Positions 20,052 to 29,907 of a stretch of 64,000 bases of DNA are shown here, piece after piece. The stretch's first letter is position 1. Each line of letters starts with the position of its first letter. Origin of the DNA: Pseudomonas sp. EpS/L25 (GTDB lineage Bacteria; Pseudomonadota; Gammaproteobacteria; Pseudomonadales; Pseudomonadaceae); contig NZ_LNUP01000016.1 of NCBI RefSeq assembly GCF_001512295.1, forward strand, positions 215,045-279,044. The letters are read 5' to 3'. Under the pieces are notes generated by a model. That model ran no database searches. It had not been told where the DNA came from and saw only the letters and a program-made list of their open reading frames with translations. A program made the translations under genes and the position numbers.

Positions 20052-21818
20052 ATGGCAACGGTAGAAAAGAGCGACACACTCGATATCAGCATCACCGACC
20101 CCTCGCGGACCGAGGAGGCCCGGCGCGATCGGCGCCTCGCCGGCACCACGGACTGGGTCGTCTTCGGCGTCACCAGTCTCGTCGCGCTGGCCTTCGTGAT
20201 CTGGGGCTTCGTCAGTCAGGCCAGCCTGGCCAGCAGCGCCTCGACCGCCCAGGCCTGGGTCATCACCCACTTCGGTTGGCTGTTCGTGCTCACCTCCACC
20301 GGCTTCGTGGTCTTCGTCATCTGGCTGGCCGCCAGTCGCTACGGACGGATTCCCCTGGGGCGCGACGACGAACAGCCGGAATTCCGCACCCTGTCCTGGG
20401 TGGCGATGATGTTCAGCGCCGGCATGGGCATCGGCCTGATGTTCTTCGGCGTCGCCGAGCCGCTGTCGCACTACCTCAATCCGCCGCCGGGTGGCGTAGC
20501 GGGGCAGAGCAGCGCTGCCCTGCAGGTGGCCATGGCCACCACGCTGTTCCACTGGACCCTGCATCCCTGGGCCATCTATGCCGTGGTCGGCCTGGCCATC
20601 GCCTACGGCACCTACCGTCGCGGACGCTGCCAGCTCATCTCGGTGGCCTTCCGGCCGCTGATCGGCGAGCACGCCAATGGCCCCCTGGGGCGCGTCATCG
20701 ACATGATGGCGATCTTCGCCACCCTGTTCGGTTCGGCGGCTTCCCTGGGGCTCGGCGCCCTGCAGATCGCCGGTGGCCTGGAGCACAATGGCTGGATCGA
20801 GCAGCCCGGCAAGCTGCTGTACATCGGCATCATCACGGTACTGACCCTGGCCTTCGTCCTCTCCGCGGTGTCCGGGGTGGAGAAGGGCATCCAGTGGCTA
20901 TCCAACACCAACATGGTACTGGCGGTGGCCCTGGCGCTGTTCGTCTTCATTGTCGGCCCGACGCTGTTGATGCTCAACCTGCTGCCCACCGCCATCGGCG
21001 ACTACATCGACCTGCTGCCGGAGATGATGGCGCGCACCAGTGCCAGCGGCGGTGAGGCCATGAGCAACTGGCTGTCCAGCTGGACGGTGTTCTACTGGGC
21101 CTGGTGGATCTCCTGGACGCCCTTCGTCGGCATGTTCATCGCCCGCATCAGCCGCGGTCGAACCATCCGCCAATTCGTCACCGGGGTGCTGCTGGTGCCC
21201 AGCCTGGTCAGCGTGGTCTGGTTCGTGATCTTCGGCGGCGCGGCCATCGACGCCATGCGGGTGGGGGCCTTCACCCTGGTCGACGGCGCGGTGAACAGCA
21301 ACTTCGCCCTCTACGACCTGCTGGCCAGCTACCCCTGGGTCTCGATCACCTCGGTGCTGGTCATGGTGCTGGTGGCGATCTTCTTCGTCTCCGGTGCGGA
21401 TGCCGCCTCCCTGGTGATGGGCACCCTATCAGAGCGCGGCACCATCGAGCCGTCGCGGCGCACGGTGATCTTCTGGGGCGCCCTGACCGGGGCGGTGGCG
21501 GCGATCATGCTGGCCATCGGTGACCCGGGCAATCCGGGCGCGGCCTTGAACGGCCTGCAGAATCTGACCATCGTCGTCGCACTGCCCTTCGTGGTGGTGA
21601 TGGCGCTGCTGTGCCTGGCGCTCTACCGCGACCTGCGCAGCGATCCGCTGATGCTCAGGCACCTGCGCGGCACCGAGCTGATCGAGAAGGCGGTGCTCTA
21701 TGGCGCCGCCAAGCATGGCGAGGAATTCCACTTCGTGGTGGGCGAGCCGAAGTCGGCGAAGACCGCGGCCACCACCACGGCGGCCGAGATACGGGTCGAG
21801 AAGAAGACCGAGGTCTGA
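20052..21818 (+). CDS. BCCT family (betaine/choline/carnitine) transporter
   Basis: The protein has 588 residues and 12 hydrophobic helices. The BCCT hallmarks are MMFSAGMGIGLMFFGVAEPL, the aromatic stretch WTVFYWAWWISWTPFVGMFI with ARISRGRTIRQF just after it, and a basic/Thr-rich cytoplasmic C-tail. Such carriers take up quaternary ammonium compounds, often driven by sodium or protons, for osmoprotection or catabolism. The substrate cannot be told from sequence by eye. I chose the ATG at 20052 (MATVEKSD); in-frame ATGs at 19947 and 19989 would add poorly conserved residues. The gene is inserted between trpC and vfr compared with P. aeruginosa. Confidence 0.9.
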   Translation: MATVEKSDTLDISITDPSRTEEARRDRRLAGTTDWVVFGVTSLVALAFVIWGFVSQASLASSASTAQAWVITHFGWLFVLTSTGFVVFVIWLAASRYGRIPLGRDDEQPEFRTLSWVAMMFSAGMGIGLMFFGVAEPLSHYLNPPPGGVAGQSSAALQVAMATTLFHWTLHPWAIYAVVGLAIAYGTYRRGRCQLISVAFRPLIGEHANGPLGRVIDMMAIFATLFGSAASLGLGALQIAGGLEHNGWIEQPGKLLYIGIITVLTLAFVLSAVSGVEKGIQWLSNTNMVLAVALALFVFIVGPTLLMLNLLPTAIGDYIDLLPEMMARTSASGGEAMSNWLSSWTVFYWAWWISWTPFVGMFIARISRGRTIRQFVTGVLLVPSLVSVVWFVIFGGAAIDAMRVGAFTLVDGAVNSNFALYDLLASYPWVSITSVLVMVLVAIFFVSGADAASLVMGTLSERGTIEPSRRTVIFWGALTGAVAAIMLAIGDPGNPGAALNGLQNLTIVVALPFVVVMALLCLALYRDLRSDPLMLRHLRGTELIEKAVLYGAAKHGEEFHFVVGEPKSAKTAATTTAAEIRVEKKTEV

Positions 21819-21836
21819 AGCCCCGGACGAAAGGAA

Positions 21837-21873
21837 GCGCCTTCCCCTCCAGCGCCTGGCAGGGGAAGGCGCG
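21837..21873. terminator. Hairpin between BCCT gene and vfr (possible bidirectional terminator)
   Basis: GCGCCTTCCCCT pairs with AGGGGAAGGCGC around a 12-base loop. A T/C-rich run follows on the minus strand (TTCCTTT), but there is no perfect U-tract. The position between convergent genes suggests termination of both. Confidence 0.6.
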
Positions 21874-21880
21874 GGGTGGG

Positions 21881-22525
21881 TCAGCGGGTGCCGAACACCA
21901 CCATGGTCTTGCCCTTGACGTGGACCAGGCCTTGTTCTTCGAGGGACTTCAGCACGCGGCCGACCATCTCGCGGGAGCAGCCGACGATGCGGCCGATCTC
22001 CTGGCGGGTGATCTTGATCTGCATGCCATCCGGGTGGGTCATGGCATCGGGCTGCTTGCACAGGTCGAGCAGGGTACGGGCCACGCGACCGGTGACGTCG
22101 AGGAAGGCCAGGTCGCCCACCTTGCGAGTGGTCTGGCGTAGCCGCTCGGCCATCTGGCGGCCGAGGGAGAAGAGCATGTCCGGGTCCTGCTGGCTCAGTT
22201 CGCGGAACTGGCTGTAGCTGATCTCGGCGACTTCGCACTCGGTACGGGCGCGCACCCAGGCGCTGCGCTCGGGCTCGCTGCCTTCCTTGGAAAACAGACC
22301 CATCTCACCGAAGAAGTCCCCGGCGTTGAGATAGGCGATGATCATTTCGCGGCCTTCATCGTCCTCGATGAGGATGGTGACCGAACCCTTGAGGATGAAG
22401 AACAGGCTTTCGCTGTTGTCGCCAGCGTAGATGATGGTGGTTTTTGCCGTGTAGCGGCGACGCGAGCAGTGCGCTAGCAGCTTGTCGATGTGCTGTAACT
22501 TCGCGGGAGGGATGATAGCGGCCAT
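21881..22525 (-). CDS. vfr: cAMP-responsive global regulator Vfr (CRP family)
   Basis: The 214-residue protein has an N-terminal cyclic-nucleotide-binding beta-roll (about 15-125, with [29 protein letters not shown] and the phosphate-binding [10 protein letters not shown]). A long dimer helix and a C-terminal HTH follow ([20 protein letters not shown], about 168-188). In Pseudomonas, Vfr binds cAMP and controls virulence, quorum sensing and twitching. The position trpC...vfr-osmC-like-speD matches P. aeruginosa. It is divergent from the OsmC-like gene. Confidence 0.96.
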   Translation of the reverse strand: MAAIIPPAKLQHIDKLLAHCSRRRYTAKTTIIYAGDNSESLFFILKGSVTILIEDDEGREMIIAYLNAGDFFGEMGLFSKEGSEPERSAWVRARTECEVAEISYSQFRELSQQDPDMLFSLGRQMAERLRQTTRKVGDLAFLDVTGRVARTLLDLCKQPDAMTHPDGMQIKITRQEIGRIVGCSREMVGRVLKSLEEQGLVHVKGKTMVVFGTR

Positions 22526-22734
22526 GCTGATTCCTGAGGTTGAAAACTAACCTGAGTCGGGGGCACCGATGTCCGAACCGGTGCATGCATAAGCTGCGCC
22601 GGTTCCGATTCAAAGACCGGAATGAGAACATGCGCAGTGTAAATGCGAGCTGAATAACCCAGCACCATCAGCCAGTTTACGACATCCAACATGTTAAGCT
22701 GATCACCATTTGCACTTAAAGTAGGACGAAAGCG

Positions 22735-23157
22735 ATGAAGGCACGCATTCAGTGGGCCGGCGAGGCCATGTTCCTCGGCGAATCCGGCAGTGGTCACGTG
22801 GTGGTCATGGACGGTCCGCCGGAGAGTGGCGGGCGCAACCTTGGCGTGCGACCGATGGAGACCGTGCTGATCGGCCTGGGTGGCTGCGCCAGCTACGATG
22901 TGGTCAGCATCCTGCGCAAGGCGCGCCAGCCGGTGGAGAGCTGCGAGGCCTTCCTCGAGGCCGACCGTGCCGACACCGAGCCCAAGGTATTCACCCGCAT
23001 CCACCTGAAGTTCGTGGTCAAGGGCCGCGGCCTCAAGGAGGCCCAGGTCAAGCGGGCCATCGAATTGTCTGCTGAAAAGTATTGCTCGGCCTCCATCATG
23101 CTTGGCCGGGCCGGCGTCGAGATCAGCCACAGCTACGAACTCGTCGAACTCGCCTGA
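22735..23157 (+). CDS. OsmC/Ohr-like protein (YhfA type)
   Basis: The 140-residue protein begins MKARIQWAGEAMFLGESGSG, with METVLIGLGGCASYDVVSIL (the first conserved Cys near residue 53) and KYCSASIMLGR (the second Cys near 118). These are the two redox-active positions of the OsmC fold, which reduces organic hydroperoxides in characterised members. The gene is always next to crp/vfr in many proteobacteria. The actual substrate of the YhfA subgroup is not established. Confidence 0.9.
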   Translation: MKARIQWAGEAMFLGESGSGHVVVMDGPPESGGRNLGVRPMETVLIGLGGCASYDVVSILRKARQPVESCEAFLEADRADTEPKVFTRIHLKFVVKGRGLKEAQVKRAIELSAEKYCSASIMLGRAGVEISHSYELVELA

Positions 23158-23446
23158 ACCCTCGCGCGACGCTCGTCCGGGCGTCGCCTGCCGGCCCGGG
23201 TTGGCCGCCAGCGCCTAGGTGGTGGCCAACCTGGCCGACATCAATTCATCACCTGCTCCCGGCAGACTCTGGCCCCAGCCGCTGCCGATCTGCATAATGC
23301 GCCGCTCTTAAGGGGTCCAGGCCCCGACAAGTACAGCCAATCGCCATCGCGAAGAGGTGTTCGCCGCCCTACGCAGCTTGCGCAATCCGCAACTGACGGG
23401 CATTCAGGACCGCGGTCAGAGACCGCACGACGGGAGCTTTACCACC

Positions 23447-24241
23447 GTGAAAAGCAAACTCAGGCTCCATGGGTTCAATAACCTGACCAAGACCTTGAGC
23501 TTCAATATCTACGACATCTGCTACGCCGAGACGTCGGAAGATCAACAGGCCTATGTCCAGTACATCGACGAGGAATACGACGCCGAGCGTCTGACCCAGA
23601 TCCTGACCGACGTGGTCGACATCATCGGGGCCAACATCCTCAACATCGCTCGTCAGGATTACGATCCCCAGGGCGCCAGCGTGACCATCCTGATCTCCGA
23701 GCAACCGGTCGAGCCGACCGAGAGCCAGATCGAGGAATCGCCCGGCCCGCTGCGCGAGACCATCCTCGGCCACCTGGACAAGAGCCACATCACGGTGCAC
23801 ACCTATCCGGAGATCCATCCGGACGACGGCATCGCCACCTTCCGCGTCGACATCGACGTCTCCACCTGTGGCGTGATCTCCCCGCTCAAGGCCCTGAACT
23901 ACCTGATCCACCAGTTCGACTCGGACATCGTCACCGTGGACTATCGGGTGCGCGGCTTCACCCGCGACATCGAGGGCCGCAAGCACTTCATCGACCACGA
24001 GATCAATTCGATCCAGAACTACCTCTCCGAAGACACCCGTGCGGCCTACCAGATGACCGACGTGAACGTGTACCAGGACAACTTGTTCCACACCAAGATG
24101 CTGCTCAAGGAATTCGAGCTGGACAATTACCTGTTCGGCGACGCCTCCCGCAGCCTCTCGGCCGAGCAGCGCCAGCAGGTCACCCAGCGTCTCAAGCACG
24201 AGATGCGTGAGATCTTCTCCGGCCGCAACTTGCCGCGCTGA
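23447..24241 (+). CDS. speD: S-adenosylmethionine decarboxylase proenzyme (class I)
   Basis: The 264-residue proenzyme starts [18 protein letters not shown], the same length as E. coli SpeD. It is processed to two subunits by self-cleavage that creates a pyruvoyl group. The site is Lys-Ser in [14 protein letters not shown] (about Ser113). It supplies decarboxylated SAM for spermidine synthesis. GTG at 23447 with GGGAG upstream gives the family N-terminus. An ATG at 23357 in the same frame would add 30 unconserved residues and was rejected. Confidence 0.95.
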   Translation: MKSKLRLHGFNNLTKTLSFNIYDICYAETSEDQQAYVQYIDEEYDAERLTQILTDVVDIIGANILNIARQDYDPQGASVTILISEQPVEPTESQIEESPGPLRETILGHLDKSHITVHTYPEIHPDDGIATFRVDIDVSTCGVISPLKALNYLIHQFDSDIVTVDYRVRGFTRDIEGRKHFIDHEINSIQNYLSEDTRAAYQMTDVNVYQDNLFHTKMLLKEFELDNYLFGDASRSLSAEQRQQVTQRLKHEMREIFSGRNLPR

Positions 24242-24261
24242 TCGCTCGGGCATTGCCCAGA

Positions 24262-24292
24262 GAACCCCGCCACGGCGGGGTTCTTGCTTTTC
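24262..24292 (+). terminator. Terminator of speD
   Basis: GAACCCCGCC-AC-GGCGGGGTTC, then TTGCTTTTC. Lying between convergent genes, it may also work for the antiporter gene. Confidence 0.85.
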
Positions 24293-24298
24293 AGGGGC

Positions 24299-25558
24299 TC
24301 AGTGGTGCTCGTCGCGCGCGACCGGGGTGCCACCGGTGACGCTCTTGACCACCCGGCCGATGGTCAGGCCCTGGCCGAGGATGGAGACCAGCACCACGAT
24401 GTAGGTCAGGGCCAGGATCAGATCCCGTTCCGGACCAGCCGGCAGACTCAATGCCAGGGCCACCGAGACGCCGCCGCGCAGCGCGCCCCAGGTGAGGATG
24501 CGCGCCGTGCCGCGGGTCATGTTGCGCCAGTGCGGACTGAGCAGCACCACCGGCACCACGCTGATCCAGCGGGCGAAGAGGATCGCCAGGGTCACCAGCA
24601 ACGCCGCGCCTAGGTGCGTCCAGCTGAACGGCAGCACCAGCAGCTCCATGCCGATCAGGGCGAACAGCAGGGCATTGAGGATCTCGTCGATCAATTCCCA
24701 GAAGCCGTCCAGGTAACGCCGGGTGAAGTCGTTCATGGCCTTGGTACGGCCCAGGTTGCCGATGATCAAGCCCGCTACCACCATGGCGATGGGACCGGAG
24801 ACGTGCAGGTGGCTGGCCAGCGTCGAGCCGCCGATCACCAGCGCCAGGGACAGCATCACCTCGATCTGGTGCTGCTCGATGCTCAGCATCAGCCAGTAGC
24901 AGAGGAAGCCGATCACCAGGCCGAAGAGGATGCCGCCGCCGGCTTCTTCGAGGAACAGCCAGAGCGCGGCATGGACGGTAGGCGTCTCCCCCAGCTGGAT
25001 CACCCCCAGCAGCACCGAATAGACCACCACGGCGACCCCGTCGTTGAACAGCGCCTCGCCGACGATGGTGGTCTCCAGCGACTTGGGCGCTCCCGCCGAG
25101 CGCAGGATGCCGAGCACGGCGATGGGGTCGGTGGGCGAGATCAGGGCGCCGAAGATCAGGCAGTAGAGCAGGTCGACGTGCCAGCCCAGCCAGCCGAAGA
25201 TCCAGTGGGTCAGGTAGCCGATCAGCACCGTGGAGATCATCACGCCGAGGGTGGCCAGGCCGCCGATGGCCCACTTGTAGTCGCGCAGGTCCTTGAGGTT
25301 GACGTGCAGCGCACCGGCGAACAGCAGGAAGCCGAGCATCCAGTTCATCAACAGATCGTTGAAGTCGATCTGCCCGAGCAACTCGCCGATGCGCTGTTCC
25401 AGGCCGGGAAAGCCCAGCCAGGTCAGGCTCTGCAGGCCGACCGAGAAGATCAGCGCGATGACCATGACGCCAATGGTGGGCGGCAGGCCGACGAAGCGAT
25501 AGTTGAGGTAGGTCAGCAGGGAGGTGAAGCAGATAAAGGCAGCAGCGAGTTCGAGCAT
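24299..25558 (-). CDS. Cation:proton antiporter (CPA1, NhaP type)
   Basis: The 419-residue protein starts MLELAAAFICFTSLLTYLNY, with about 12 hydrophobic segments. It has the Na+/H+ exchanger hallmarks GALISPTDPIAVLGILRSAG (TM5 Asp region) and GEALFNDGVAVVVYS (ND motif near residue 160). It expels monovalent cations in exchange for protons; ion choice is not readable. I used the ATG at 25558, preceded by GGAA, rather than an upstream in-frame ATG at 25633. It converges with speD over the shared terminator. Confidence 0.88.
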   Translation of the reverse strand: MLELAAAFICFTSLLTYLNYRFVGLPPTIGVMVIALIFSVGLQSLTWLGFPGLEQRIGELLGQIDFNDLLMNWMLGFLLFAGALHVNLKDLRDYKWAIGGLATLGVMISTVLIGYLTHWIFGWLGWHVDLLYCLIFGALISPTDPIAVLGILRSAGAPKSLETTIVGEALFNDGVAVVVYSVLLGVIQLGETPTVHAALWLFLEEAGGGILFGLVIGFLCYWLMLSIEQHQIEVMLSLALVIGGSTLASHLHVSGPIAMVVAGLIIGNLGRTKAMNDFTRRYLDGFWELIDEILNALLFALIGMELLVLPFSWTHLGAALLVTLAILFARWISVVPVVLLSPHWRNMTRGTARILTWGALRGGVSVALALSLPAGPERDLILALTYIVVLVSILGQGLTIGRVVKSVTGGTPVARDEHH

Positions 25559-25753
25559 GGGCGTTCCAAATCCATCAGACAGCGAGACCCCGCGAGCGCG
25601 AGGCCTGGAAGTAGGATGGGGCGGAGGCCGCAAAAGTTACATGATGAATAGCCGGCTATCCAAAAGCCCGAACGGATGAAGCCGTGGGTCGGCCCTGGCT
25701 TGCGCTTCAGACAGCGGGAGCCGGGCTGAGCCACGGGGACGAACGGCGGCTGG

Positions 25754-25945
25754 CTAGAGCGGTACGCGCGTGGCGGGCACCTCTTCGCGTAGGGGCAGCG
25801 GATGGGGCGCGGCGATGCGCGCTTCCAGGGTGGCGACGTAACTACGGGCGTCGGCTTCGCTGAGGAAGGTGATGGCTTGCTTGTCGAGACAGACCTGCCA
25901 GGCACTGCTGCTGGACTTGCGCAACGGACGGACCACGATCTTCAT
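25754..25945 (-). CDS. Small conserved-type hypothetical protein (63 aa)
   Basis: The frame reads MKIVVRPLRKSSSSAWQVCL...AITFLSEADARSYVATLEAR, with a GAGG ribosome-binding site 10 bases upstream. The beta-strand/helix layout and the phrase WQV-L-x-AI-F-SEADAR resemble small DUF2188-like proteins, but I do not claim membership. An in-frame extension upstream is spurious. It stands alone between the antiporter and the PAS/GGDEF/EAL gene, both on the same strand. Confidence 0.6.
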   Translation of the reverse strand: MKIVVRPLRKSSSSAWQVCLDKQAITFLSEADARSYVATLEARIAAPHPLPLREEVPATRVPL

Positions 25946-26031
25946 GCTGATGCCCTCGGGAACAGACGAAAGGTGGAGCGTCGATTCTAGAGCGGTTTTG
26001 GTTGCAGGACAGTGACATTCGTCGCCTGAGG

Positions 26032-29000
26032 TCACGCTCGCGTCCGTTGGCGTTCCGCGTACCAAAGCTCGAACTCCCGGGGTGGCAGCGGCTGGCTGAA
26101 GAGGAAGCCCTGGCATTGCTGGCAGCCCAGCTTGCGCAGGATGTCCCACTGCTCGGTGGTTTCCACCCCTTCCGCCAGCACGTCCAGGTCCAGTCCCTGG
26201 CCCAGGGCGACGATGGCGGCGGCGATGGCCTGGCTGCTGTGGGTGCCGCTGTCGCTGCGCAGCTCATGCATGAAGCTCTGGTCGATCTTGAGCTTGTCCA
26301 GCGGGAAGCGACGCAGGTAGGCCAGCGAGGAATAGCCGGTGCCGAAGTCGTCCACCGCGATGCGCACGCCCAGCGTCTTGAGCGTGGCCAGCGAGAGCAG
26401 CGCCTCCTCGACGTTATCCATCAGGGTGCCTTCGGTGATCTCCAGCTCCAGATGCTCTGCTGGCAGGCGGCTGCGCGCCAGGGCCCGGGAGATGGTGCTG
26501 GCCAGGTCGCGCTTGGCGAATTGCCGGGGCGAGATGTTGATCGCCAGGGTGTGCAGTTCCAGACCGCGCTCCAGCCAGTCGTGCATCTGTTGGCAGGCCG
26601 CTTCGATGATCCAGTCGCCCAGGGGCACGATGAGACCGGTCTCCTCGGCCAGGGGAATGAATTCCGCGGGCGGGATCAGCCCCAGTTCCGGGTCCTGCCA
26701 GCGGACCAGGGCCTCCACGCCGATGGTCTGCGCCGTGCTCACGCTCATCAGCGGCTGGTAGTGCAGCACGAAGTCACCGCGCTTGAGCGCCGTGCGCAGC
26801 CGCGATTCCAGGTTGAGGCGCCGCCGTGACTGCTCGGTGAGGGCCTGGGTGTAGAAGCGGAAGGTATCGCGACCCTGGTCCTTGGCCTGGTGCATCGCCG
26901 AGTCGGCATTGCGGATGAGATCGTCGGCGGTGACACCATCGTCGGGAAAGAGACTGATGCCGATGCTGGCGCTCAGATAGATGTCGTGGTCGCCGAAGTG
27001 GAAGGGCTGCTCCAGCTTGGCGAGCATCGCCTGGGCGATCTGGGCGGCGAATTCGGGGCGGTCGAGGCGTTCGATGATGACCAGGTACTCATCGCCGCCG
27101 AGACGCGCCAGGGTGATGTCTTCGCTGAGCAGGGCGCGCAGCCGTGCGGCGAACTCCACCAGCAGTTCGTCGCCCAGGGCATGGCCGTGGCTTTCGTTGA
27201 CCGTGCGAAAATGGTCGAAATCGAGGACCAGCACCGCGACCAGGTATTCCTGGGGCTCGGCCAGGGCCAGGGCATGTTCCAGTCGGGTCCGGGCCAGCAG
27301 CCGATTGGGCAGGTCGGTGAGGGGATCGTGGTGGGCCAGGTGGCTCAGCCGGGCCTCGCTCTCGCGCAGGCGGGTGGTGTCGCTGACCGTGACGGTGTAT
27401 TGGCGTCTTTCCCGCGGGTAGAGGGTGTCGATGGCGGTCCAGGCCGGGAAGGTGCTGCCGTCGAGTCGCGGCCAGAGCAGTTCGCCTTCCCAGCGTCCTT
27501 CGCGGCGCACCGTGCGCCAGAGATCGCGGTAGAAACGCTGGTCCTGGCGGCCGCCGCCGGGCAGGCCGAGGCGCTGGCCGAGCAGGGTGCCTTCCTGGGT
27601 ACCCAGCAGGCGCGCGAAAGCCGGATTCACCGCCAGGATCCAGCGGCGCTCGTCCAGCAGCAGCAGGCCGTCGCGGCTGTTCTCGAACATGGCCGCGGCC
27701 TGGCGCAGGCTTTCTTCCTGCTGCTTGCGCAGGGTGATGTCCTGGGCGGTGCTGATGAAGTACTGGGGAACGCCCTGGTCGTCGCGGATCAGCCGGGTGG
27801 TGACGTTGGCCCAGACCGGCTGGCCGTTGCGGTGCAGATAGCGCTTCTCCAGGGTGTAGCGATCCTGTCCGGTATCGACCAGTTGCTGCCGGAGCGCAGC
27901 GCCAAGCGGCCGTTCGTCGGGGTGGGTGACCGAGGCGGCATCGCGCTGCAGGAGTTCCGGTTGCGAATAGCCGAGCATCTGGCAGAAGTGGTGGTTGACG
28001 CTGAGCCAGCGGCCATGCAGGTCGCTGAGCATGATGCCCGTGTAGGCCTGCTCGAAGATGCCGCGATAGCGCGCCTCGCTGGCCCGTTGGGCCTGGACGA
28101 CCCGCTGCTGACGGATCGCCAGCACCGCCAGGCGGGTGAATTCGGTGATCAGCGCCTGGGTTTCCGGCTCGGGCAGCCGCGGTTCACCGTAGTAGATGCC
28201 CAGGGCGCCGACCGCGCGTTGCTGTTCGTCCTGTAGTGGCAGGGCCCAGGCGCCACGGATACCGGCGGCCAGGGCTGCCGGCAGCAGCGGCTGCCAGGCC
28301 GGGTCCAGTTCGATGTCGATGGTGAAGACCGGGGCGTTGCCGGTGACGGCGGTACAGCAACCTTGGTCGTGCCGTTGCCGCGGAACGCTCTCCAGGGCCG
28401 CCTGGAAGGCCGGTGGCAGGCTGGGCGCCGCGGCCACCCGCAGGTGGTCCCCCTGATCGTCCAGCAGCAGGGCAACGCGCATCTCCGGATAGATGCGCTC
28501 CAGGCGCAGGGCGATTCCCTGCTGGATTTCCGCCAGCGGCAGGCCGGTGAGCAGGTCGTCGAGGACATCGCTGCGGGCCTGCTGCAACTGCTGGGCCTGG
28601 TAATCGTGATGGATGTCGGTCAGGGTGCCCTGGATCTCGCCGTCCAGGCCGGCGCGCAGTTCCATCTGCATCCAGCGGTGGCTTTCCACCGACAGGCGCA
28701 GCCGCACCACGCCGCTCCAGTGCAGGCGCTGGCCGCCGGCGAATTCGGCCACCAACTGACGCAAGCGGGTGCCGTCCTGCGGATGGAAGGCCTGGGCCAG
28801 GGGGTGGTTGAGCTGCTGGGCGGCGGCCTGGCCGGTGAGCGCTTCCCAGGCCGGATTGAGAAATTGCCAGCGGCCGCGATGGTCGCTGGCGAAGACCACC
28901 AGCGGCAGGTGCTGCACCAGTTCGCGATAGCGCCGCTGGCTATCCTGCAGGGCCTGCTCGGCGAGCTTGTGGCTGGTGATATCGACCAGCGCGCCGCGGG

Positions 29001-29538
29001 TGATGCCGGCCTCGTCGAAGTCGCTCTGCCAGTTGAGCCAGCGCCAGCTGCCGTCACCATCGTCGAAATGCGCGGAGAAGTTCAGTGGGCCCTGCATGTG
29101 CTGCAGACGTTCGAGCATGCTGCGTACGTGATCGCGATCATCGGCGCGCGCGCAGGCGACGATGGTGGCGAAATCCAGCGGATCACTGCCCTTGGGTTGG
29201 TGCAGCATCACCAGGGTGCGTTCGGAGCAGAGCAGGCGTCCATCGGGCAGCAGTTGCCAGTCGCCGGTATTGCTCAGCCGCTGAACGAAGTCCTGGGTAG
29301 CGCGTTGCGCCTCCAGCGCTTCGATGACGCCTTCGCGCTGGTGGAGCTGGCGACGCATCAAGCCATAGGTCGCCAGTGCCACGAGGGTAACGAAGCCCAG
29401 TCCCTTGAAGGTCTGCCAGGGATAGTGGCTCGTCTCATCGCCGAGGAGTACGCGCAACAGGGTGTCGGTGCCCACCACCCAGAGGATGCTCAGCACCAGG
29501 TATGTCAGGGCAATGCGCGCAGGGGAAGGAAGCCGCAT
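26032..29538 (-). CDS. Membrane-anchored PAS/GAF/GGDEF/EAL cyclic-di-GMP signalling protein
   Basis: The 1168-residue protein has two N-terminal membrane helices (about 8-27 and 45-62) and PAS domains at about 95-200 and 205-325. A GAF-like domain (about 335-490, with GAWALPLQDEQQRAVGALGI) precedes two more PAS domains (about 498-730), a GGDEF domain (about 740-905) and an EAL domain (about 912-1160). The GGDEF signature is GGDEY (LARLGGDEYLVII), so cyclase activity is plausible, and no RxxD inhibitory site precedes it. The EAL domain keeps EALVRW, IDDFGTGYSSL-type VDDFGTGYSSLAYLRRF and DKLKIDQSF, suggesting active c-di-GMP phosphodiesterase. The sensed signals are unknown. Confidence 0.9.
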   Translation of the reverse strand: MRLPSPARIALTYLVLSILWVVGTDTLLRVLLGDETSHYPWQTFKGLGFVTLVALATYGLMRRQLHQREGVIEALEAQRATQDFVQRLSNTGDWQLLPDGRLLCSERTLVMLHQPKGSDPLDFATIVACARADDRDHVRSMLERLQHMQGPLNFSAHFDDGDGSWRWLNWQSDFDEAGITRGALVDITSHKLAEQALQDSQRRYRELVQHLPLVVFASDHRGRWQFLNPAWEALTGQAAAQQLNHPLAQAFHPQDGTRLRQLVAEFAGGQRLHWSGVVRLRLSVESHRWMQMELRAGLDGEIQGTLTDIHHDYQAQQLQQARSDVLDDLLTGLPLAEIQQGIALRLERIYPEMRVALLLDDQGDHLRVAAAPSLPPAFQAALESVPRQRHDQGCCTAVTGNAPVFTIDIELDPAWQPLLPAALAAGIRGAWALPLQDEQQRAVGALGIYYGEPRLPEPETQALITEFTRLAVLAIRQQRVVQAQRASEARYRGIFEQAYTGIMLSDLHGRWLSVNHHFCQMLGYSQPELLQRDAASVTHPDERPLGAALRQQLVDTGQDRYTLEKRYLHRNGQPVWANVTTRLIRDDQGVPQYFISTAQDITLRKQQEESLRQAAAMFENSRDGLLLLDERRWILAVNPAFARLLGTQEGTLLGQRLGLPGGGRQDQRFYRDLWRTVRREGRWEGELLWPRLDGSTFPAWTAIDTLYPRERRQYTVTVSDTTRLRESEARLSHLAHHDPLTDLPNRLLARTRLEHALALAEPQEYLVAVLVLDFDHFRTVNESHGHALGDELLVEFAARLRALLSEDITLARLGGDEYLVIIERLDRPEFAAQIAQAMLAKLEQPFHFGDHDIYLSASIGISLFPDDGVTADDLIRNADSAMHQAKDQGRDTFRFYTQALTEQSRRRLNLESRLRTALKRGDFVLHYQPLMSVSTAQTIGVEALVRWQDPELGLIPPAEFIPLAEETGLIVPLGDWIIEAACQQMHDWLERGLELHTLAINISPRQFAKRDLASTISRALARSRLPAEHLELEITEGTLMDNVEEALLSLATLKTLGVRIAVDDFGTGYSSLAYLRRFPLDKLKIDQSFMHELRSDSGTHSSQAIAAAIVALGQGLDLDVLAEGVETTEQWDILRKLGCQQCQGFLFSQPLPPREFELWYAERQRTRA

Positions 29539-29907
29539 CCGGGATCCTCTAAAGCCCGATCATGGGGTTCGGGTTCAATTGAGCATTGACCTGCCAAACG
29601 TGAGGCAGTTCTGGTTTCACCAGGTAGAAAGATACCGAAGGAGGGCATATCGCGCCTGGCCGTTCGTACGTTGAAAGGCGCCTTCCAGGCTCCGGGGTTG
29701 CCACTGGCCACGACCGTGCAATTTGCCTGGCGATTTCATCGATTGATTGCATTTTGCCCGCTCTTGGTCAGCGGGGTTTTGATTCAAGTCATTGATTTTA
29801 TTTGTCTTTTAATCTCTTTGGAATTCGGCGAAACGGTTGCGCTCTACATGGAAGTCGCTGCTGCCAGGACCGGGCGCAGTACAACCAAGGAAAACAGGAG
29901 TCATCTC
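29539..29907. promoter_or_regulatory. Intergenic region upstream of the BON-domain gene, AT-rich in its right half
   Basis: A 369-bp gap separates the divergent PAS/GGDEF/EAL gene and the BON gene. The stretch 29770-29860 is unusually AT-rich (TTTTATTTGTCTTTTAATC) and is the likely promoter zone of the BON/PA2169-like pair. I found no clear RNA gene or convincing sigma factor boxes. An in-frame extension of the BON gene through this gap was rejected. Confidence 0.3.

Noticed and set aside
29671..29907. Long N-terminal extension of the BON-domain gene
   Set aside because: The extension runs through the AT-rich promoter gap and destroys the signal peptide; the ATG at 29908 has AGGAG and gives a clean signal peptide.
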